Assembly (NCBI GenBank): GCA_029207755.1
Contig: JARCOQ010000017.1
Coordinates: 1-64,000, forward strand
Origin: Chamaea fasciata
Taxonomy: Eukaryota; Chordata; Aves; Passeriformes; Sylviidae
Direction: 5' to 3'
DNA: 64,000 bases
Below are positions 58,406-64,000 of this stretch, piece by piece (positions within the stretch are counted from its first letter, which is position 1; the number at the start of each line of letters is the position of its first letter). The position numbers were made by a program, and so were the translations under genes. The notes beneath the pieces are model-generated. The model was not told the DNA's origin and searched no databases. It saw only the letters and a program-made list of their open reading frames with translations.

Positions 58406-61110
58406 CTTCTCAGGGGAGCCCCCTCACCCAGGATGGGGGGCTCTGCCACAGATTTCATCTCTCTGCATCTGAAACAGAGTTTGGACAAAAGTCAGAGTGC
58501 TGCAGGATACCTTGACAGCTCCACACATCTTGTGGCAATCTAGGAATACCCTCTACAGTCTAACCACACCCCACATCACAAATTTCAAGCCCCCAGGACT
58601 ATTACCCTCGTACCCCTACACCCAGACTGAGCAGCAAGGCAGAGCAGCTCCGGGCCAAACACACACCAACACCCGTGACACAGCACAGGACAAACGAGGG
58701 GACGCAACAGGGACAGAAAACTCTGGCAAGAAGAATGACCCTGAGGGTCCAGAGAACTCGGAATGAGATGACCGAGGTAAGATGGAAGGTGAGCTGGCCA
58801 GGCTCAGAGAACCCTGCAGGAACAAGATGCCATCGGGATGACTTATCCCAAGAGACGCAGAGATGGATGCCCGAGAATCCTACGGTCAGAATCCTCCACC
58901 TGTCTTTGCATTCTCACAAGACCTAACCCGCCGGAATGGATCAGGGCGGTGCACGGCTGTCAGTACAGCTCAGAACAAGACCTGAAAAGGCATCGGACTG
59001 GATGCTTGTGAAGAGAGATGGATTCTGATGAGTGTCCGAGCAGCTGAGACAAAGGCACCTGGCTGAGGAGCACAGAGATCAGAAATGCTAAGACTGATGC
59101 CAGGGGTTTTGACAGGCCCCCGAAAGGACTAAAGGAAAAGACAAGACACCAAACAGACAGAGTGCACAACAGACAAGTGACACAACACACACCAGGACTG
59201 CTCTGCCCTGCACACCTCAGCACTGAGATGAAAAATGAGACTTTTCCTTCATGTAGCCTAAGGGGTCACATCTGGGACATCCCCAGCTCCAAACCCAACT
59301 CGAAAAATCCCTCCCGCTGACCCCTGCCCTGGTACCCCGCTTTCATCCCCTCTGTGGCTCCAAGCCCTCCACTTATCTCTCAAATGTCTGGGGAGGTGAA
59401 TCCACGCCGGGTGCCAAAGAAGGCCGCCTCTCCCTCAGAGAAATTCCTCCCGTCACTGGGCTGCTGTCTCCTAGTCAGCTACAACAAAGAAAACCAAATA
59501 TCAAAGCATAATCTTAGCTGCACATCAGCCAAAACCCAGCAGCTCTGCTACTCACCGTCTCTTAAGCAGCACCGGGTCCTCGGGCCCCGTGCGTGCTTCA
59601 GCTGAGCTCGGAGGCCGACGCTCGCAGCGCCAAAGCCTTAGAGGCGTTACTGGCACCGAGCCCACCCACCGTGGCCTCCATTAGGGCTGTGAGCATCCCC
59701 GGTTAGAGCAGGACAGGAACGCAGGGTGGACATCCCCGGTGAACCTCAACCCTGTGGACTCTGCCCCACCACTGTCACTTCCTGCCTGGCCCTAGCTTAG
59801 GGCTACTGCCTGCACCTCTCAGGACTTCTGGCCTTGTCTTGCGTTAGGATTGCTGCCGGCACCTGCTCTCAGGGAAACGGTGTTGGCAGCAGCGCTGTGA
59901 GGGCCGGGATGCCTGTACTCTGACTTGTATCCTAGGCTGTACCCCTGATTTTCACTGTGTGTTCTCTAGTCCTTGAGTCCTTTACCTCAGCCTCTGTGTG
60001 TATCACTGTAACCTCCCCCCTTCTGAACCCTGCTTCTTCAGAGCCCTAGACCTTGCAGCCGGGGACGCTCTGCACCGTTAGGGTCCCAAGAGCTGTCCCG
60101 CACGCAGGACAGGTACATCCACAGTTGTTCCCTGCCTACCCTAAGAAACGTGGCCCTGAGACAGGGCAGAGGCTGACAGAGCCGAACTCTTTGCGGTGGC
60201 AAAAGGCACGAAGCCTTACCAACCGCCGCCTCGAGAGGGAATCAGGAGCACTTCCACCGGCTGCGGAGAGACAGGGAATCCCAGGGTGGGTGGGGCGGGA
60301 AACCCCCGTTATCCCCAGCCCTGTTGGATCCTGCTCCCCACTATCGCTTCCTGCCTGGCCCTAGCCTGACTGTGTCTGCACAGGTCAGAGCTTCTGGTGT
60401 GTTCCTGCACTAGGGCTGCTGCCTGCACCTGCTCTCAGGGGAAGTGTGCTGGTAGCAGTGCTGTGAGGGCCGCTACACCTGTACTCTGACTTGTATCCTA
60501 GCCTGCTCCCCTGAGTTTCACCGTGTGTCCTCTAGTCCTTGAGTCCTTTACCTCAGCCTCTGTGTGTGTGGCTACACCTCCCCCCTTCTAAACCCAACTT
60601 CTTTAGAGCCCTACACCTCGCAGCCAGGCCTTCTGGCATTGTCCTGCATAAGGGCTCCTGCCTGTACCTGCACTCAGGGAAACGGGCATGTCTTTAGGGC
60701 TACTCCTTCGGGTCTGGCGTAGGGGTGGGGTCGGGCTGGTACACCTGTACTCTCAATTGGCACATCTTGGACATCCCTCTCTCCACACCTGACTCAAAAA
60801 CCCCTCCTGACAAGTCCTGACCCAGCACTCCACTTTCATCCCCTCTGTGGCTCTGAACCCTCCACTTATCTCTTGGACGTCTGGGGATGAGAATCCACGC
60901 CGGGTGCCACAGAATGCCGCCTCGCCCTCTGGGAATTTCCTGCTGTCACCGGGCTGCTGTCTCTTATTCGGCTACAAGAAATAAAACAAACATCGATGTA
61001 TGATCTCAGCAGATCTCTTGGCCAATCGGTCAGGGTGTAAGAGAAGTGGACCACCTAAAACACACAAACAATAACATATGCTGAAGAGTTACACCAGAAA
61101 CACCAGCACA
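58406..61110 (-). repeat. Large tandem array, unit 5 (long form, right edge, truncated)
   Basis: A and C portions match units 2-3 closely up to about 60,860. A diverged X6 copy follows (60,870-60,968, with CCGAATAAGAGACAGC after a TTTCTTGTAG acceptor), then a deletion removing X5 and X4, then a last homologous patch near 61,046-61,095 that keeps the CCTAAAAC acceptor side of X3. X2 and the next A segment are missing, so this is the array end. Confidence 0.88.
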
Positions 61111-61440
61111 CTTAACTGCATAAATATATAAATTTTCAAACAGACAACCCCAAAAAAATTCCAGCAAAAAAAGCCAACTCTTATCACCCCTAGTCAAACT
61201 ACTGAATATAATAAAAACAACACCACGTCCAAACCCCTTAATAATACTCCAGAACATATACTCAGAGCCCCCCCAAAGTTAAAGACTTCCCCCTAGCCAA
61301 ATAAAAAGGAAAAAGCCCATGTCTTGCGACCCATATTAATTCATTAACTTAAAACTTTAAAAATAAACGTTAAAGTTTAAACCTTTAGACAACACTAGCA
61401 CACCATAGACGCCAATCCCATCACTACACGCCAAACCAAA
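61111..61440. other. A-rich unique stretch after the array
   Basis: AC-rich, stop-rich DNA (AACAACACCACGTCC, TAAAAATAAACG). Nothing callable. Confidence 0.5.
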
Positions 61441-61960
61441 ACTTATTTCAACCTTTTGTGCTGCTGCTGCTCGGCACAAAGGTTTGTCCCTCAGCACCTC
61501 CTGAAGTAATGTTCCACGCCCAAGGCCTCCCCCAGCCCCTGTGAGATGAACTCACCATCCTTCCATGAGCCTCACCTGGGAGCCCAGCATAAACCCCTCT
61601 CCTCCCGCAGCTCCGTGCCAAACTCAGCTCGGGCTCCCCTCTTAAAGCAGTGCTGGCAGGACCCGCCCCCTCGTTATCCTTTACAGCTTCCACCTGTCCC
61701 CTCATCAGTGTGACAGCTCTCACCTGGGGCTGCTCTGTCCCCTCAATCAGCCTGTGACAGCTCTCACCTGCAGCTGCTGCCAGTCCCTGCTGCTCATTTC
61801 CTGGACATTGCACTGTGTGCACTGACACGCTGGGGTACCGGGCTTTCCTTGCTGTGAATAAGGACCCCTCTGCTCCTGCACGTGCCCAAGGCTGAAACTG
61901 GGATTCCACCTCCTAAATTCCGTTTGTGTGAGGTTCACAATTCCTAAGGAAATTTCCCAG
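61441..61960 (-). other. Open region with duplicated donor-like motif
   Basis: A minus-strand frame of 153 codons (61,448-61,909, no clear ATG context) crosses two direct copies of CAGGTGAGAGCTGTCACA about 53 bp apart (61,718-61,735 and 61,757-61,774 on plus), each an ideal splice donor in form. A third related piece, GACAGGTGGAAGCTGTAAAG, sits at 61,680. The frame has no family resemblance I can name. It may be an intron-exon edge that underwent a small tandem duplication. Confidence 0.3.
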
Positions 61961-62325
61961 CAATCGTTACCCTTCATTTACATTTTCTCCTTTGGAATCA
62001 TCACTACCTTGTCTTTCTGTGCAAGTGTTCCAAACGTTCATTGGGAGTTCAGTAGCCGGGTTGGCTTGTTTATAACTTAGCTGACAATCCCAGGCTAAAT
62101 CCAAACACCCAGAATTACAGGCAAATACAGAGACAGTTTATAAATACTGCCCTCCCCTAGTAGGTAGCTCTTCCTTGCACTTCCCTGGAGCAGATTTACT
62201 CCATCCTTTCTTCCCAAAAGCACCTCTCCAGCACAAATCCCACTTTTTGGACACAAACCAAACAGAAATCTACTACAGCGCGGCCTGGGGGGGGGCCGGG
62301 GTGGAGCCCAAGGCCACTGTCCAAC

Positions 62326-62400
62326 CAGTGCTGCCTCTGGCTCCTCGTTATTTACACTGAGAGCATATTGTAGGACGCTCTGCAGCCTTTCTTTGCCATT
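62326..62400 (-). other. Candidate minus-strand coding exon (75 nt)
   Basis: Minus strand: ATCCATCCTCTTTCCAATACAG region gives a strong acceptor, then 25 codons starting NGKERLQSVLQYALSVNN and ending EEPEAAL, before GTTGGA, a weak donor. The peptide looks like part of a helical protein. The frame also continues through the donor into proline-rich sequence, so the lower edge is uncertain. Family unknown. Confidence 0.35.
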
Positions 62401-62819
62401 CTGTATTGGAAAGAGGATGGATATTAATGACACACACGTCCACAAACAGTCTTTACGGTTCTTCAAAAAGTTAATAATGCCTGTAATAAAAATGGTAAGT
62501 AATATTGTGTCTCAGATTGTTTAAGAAAGTGGAAGTTCGAGCTTTAATGTCCTCCTGAGAGACGCTGAATAAAATCTGTCCCCTGAGTTTGCACACAGAA
62601 ATAAAATACCGATTTTTTTGATCAAACAAGTTAGGTCTGTATGAAAACAGCTGAGGAGGCTTTCATGGCTCAGTGTGATAATTGCAGAGCACAGAACATT
62701 AAAGATGGAATGTTAGTTCCCTGAATTAATGCCCTGATGGAGATAAATTCTTTTGCAAAGAGACACAATAGTTTCCTCTCCTTGTTTCTGAGTTTCCGAG
62801 CGATCCTGTAATTCCTAAC

Positions 62820-62924
62820 CTGCACGAGTGCAGACCCATCTGACACGGGTAAGTGACATATCCGGCTCCTGGGCTCCAAGCCACGTGTCCCCGATGTCAA
62901 CGGAAGTCAGGAACACAAAAACAG
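62820..62924 (-). other. Candidate minus-strand coding exon (105 nt)
   Basis: Minus strand: CTCAACTTTCTTCCACAG acceptor, 105 nt, then GTGCAG before GTTAGG (weak-to-moderate donor). One frame is open throughout (2 nt + 34 codons + 1 nt) starting VFVFLTSVDIGDTWLGAQEP and ending WVCTRA. The length is a multiple of three. The two other frames hit stops, one of which could end a gene. Family unknown. Confidence 0.35.
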
Positions 62925-63445
62925 CTGTGGAAGAAAGTTGAGAGAAAAATCAGAACATATATTCTTCCCTTTCCACACAGTAATACCAAGCCAAGCTGTT
63001 CACCTCCAGGATTATGTTTTTAAATGGCTCCCTAACTACTTTTCCTAGATGGAAAATCTGGAGGTGCTTTGCCCATGCAAAACTAATGATCCTACTCACA
63101 AGAAGGAACAAACCAGTTTCCTGTTAAACAAAACAGTTTGAAATCTGACCTGTCAGCTGCTATCATTGACCAGCAATAGCAGTCAGCATCCAGGCCTAAG
63201 TGGACATTTTTTTGCAGACTATCTCCCCTCTTGAAATCATTTTGGGGTTTTTTTTTTTTACACCTTTTGTTTCATTTTAGTCCTTGTGTCCCAACACAAA
63301 ATTTTGTGTCCTAACACGATCAACAACAAATACAGAATTAGCTCAATAAAACCGCACTTTTCTGATGGAAATGTCACCTCTAGAAACTGCAAGGTTTTTA
63401 TAGGAATACTGTCTCAAGAATTCAGTAACTTCAGGTATTCCATAC

Positions 63446-63642
63446 CACATGATCCTGAGATTGCTTGGGCATCCAGAGTTTATAGTATTGGCTGAACTGG
63501 TAGAGCTGAGGATACTTAACAACTTTCAGGGACTTGAGATCTTTATCATAGGGCTGGAACATCAAGCAGAGAGCAAGTGGTTCTCTCTGAGAGGGCAGGA
63601 GGTCAGTGAAAACAGCAACAAGGTACTCCACGATGCGTGCTC
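63446..63642 (-). other. Candidate minus-strand coding exon (127 or 197 nt)
   Basis: Minus strand: ATTTTTACTTTTCTAG acceptor, then an open frame ARIVEYLVAVFTDLLPSQRE continuing PLALCLMFQPYDKDLKSLKV, and a stop at 63,431. Donor candidates are GTATCC (exon 63,516-63,642, 127 nt) and GTATGG (exon 63,446-63,642, 197 nt). Composition is the most protein-like in the window. I cannot name the family. Its phase does not match the 62,820-62,924 block in the open frame of that block, so they may not be adjacent exons. Confidence 0.4.
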
Positions 63643-64000
63643 CTAGAAAAGTAAAAATAAATTAAACTATTAACATGAGCACAGACACTGGGGCAACCCT
63701 CATTCCTTTGGGCCTCGGCAGCAGCCCACAAAGCATCACTCAGAAAAGTATTGAATAAGATCAAGAAGTGTTTGTAGTGACCTAGACAAATGTTCCTGAC
63801 CACTGAGATACCTGAAAAATCCTCCACACATCAGTACTTGCTGAAGTAAATAATCCACCCTCACTGTGTTGTGCTAAATATGCCTGTATTTCAACAGCAA
63901 AACACCCCTGCCAAGCCCCACCTCAGCGAAGAGCTGATTTGCACCGGGGGCACGCACCCCAGTGAACGTGTGCAAGTTAAATAGAATTTTCTTTCAGAAT

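Larger units (their letters stand above)
61961..64000. other. Right flank outside the candidate exons
   Basis: Moderate-GC, non-repetitive DNA surrounding the three candidate exons above. It includes a G run (62,288-62,296) and a T run (63,246-63,259). The stretches 61,961-62,325, 62,401-62,819, 62,925-63,445 and 63,643-64,000 show only short frames without support and look like introns. Confidence 0.5.

Overview
This window has no prokaryotic or viral gene architecture. It reads as vertebrate nuclear DNA, most likely from a bird (perhaps a songbird microchromosome or subtelomere). That judgement is inference. It rests on the very GC-rich minisatellites, the TTTGGGG and ACTGGGA-type repeats typical of avian GC-rich introns, very short candidate introns (61-90 nt), a tRNA-Ile-derived fragment, and a CpG-island promoter with YY1/ETS/E2F-like sites. 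No complete protein-coding gene could be recognised. Almost every long open frame is an accident of low-complexity repeats.

Layout. (1) 1-40,635 is one 40-kb minisatellite domain built from a ~32-bp unit (with 21- and 31-bp variants), organised into higher-order blocks of about 1,517, 1,581, 1,718 and 2,299 bp. It is interrupted by seven copies of a ~1.34-kb non-minisatellite module (2,282; 12,281; 15,078; 29,419; 32,155; 34,370; 37,394). Each module carries three splice-site-bounded, exon-like blocks on the minus strand, next to a G-rich tract, a 26-bp CCCGCCC repeat and an ACTGGGA-type tract. The right edge of the domain (38,733-40,635) is visibly more diverged. (2) 40,636-43,375 is single-copy flank with a CAG repeat, a GC-rich block, two good minus-strand splice donors and a degenerate tRNA-Ile-like element. 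(3) 43,376-44,600 is a CpG-rich tandem array of a 346-bp promoter-like unit. It is followed at 44,640-44,960 by four 73-74-bp units, each with a CTCF-like motif in the same orientation. (4) 45,060-46,340 is abruptly AT-rich low-complexity DNA. (5) 46,350-48,645 is ordinary-composition flank with candidate minus-strand exons. (6) 48,663-61,110 is a second, unrelated array of five large units (three long ~3.18 kb, two short ~1.69 kb). The four complete units repeat a block of up to six splice-site-bounded segments with tiny introns on the minus strand. (7) 61,110-64,000 is flank with three more candidate minus-strand exons.

How the parts may fit (inference): exon-like blocks, promoter-like repeats and array splice sites all point to minus-strand transcription. 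The 48.7-61.1-kb array may lie inside a minus-strand transcription unit, probably noncoding or decayed, because no single reading frame survives through its candidate exons. The 346-bp promoter array and the CTCF-like cluster sit between the two repeat domains and could act as a boundary. None of this can be confirmed without RNA data and a similarity search.
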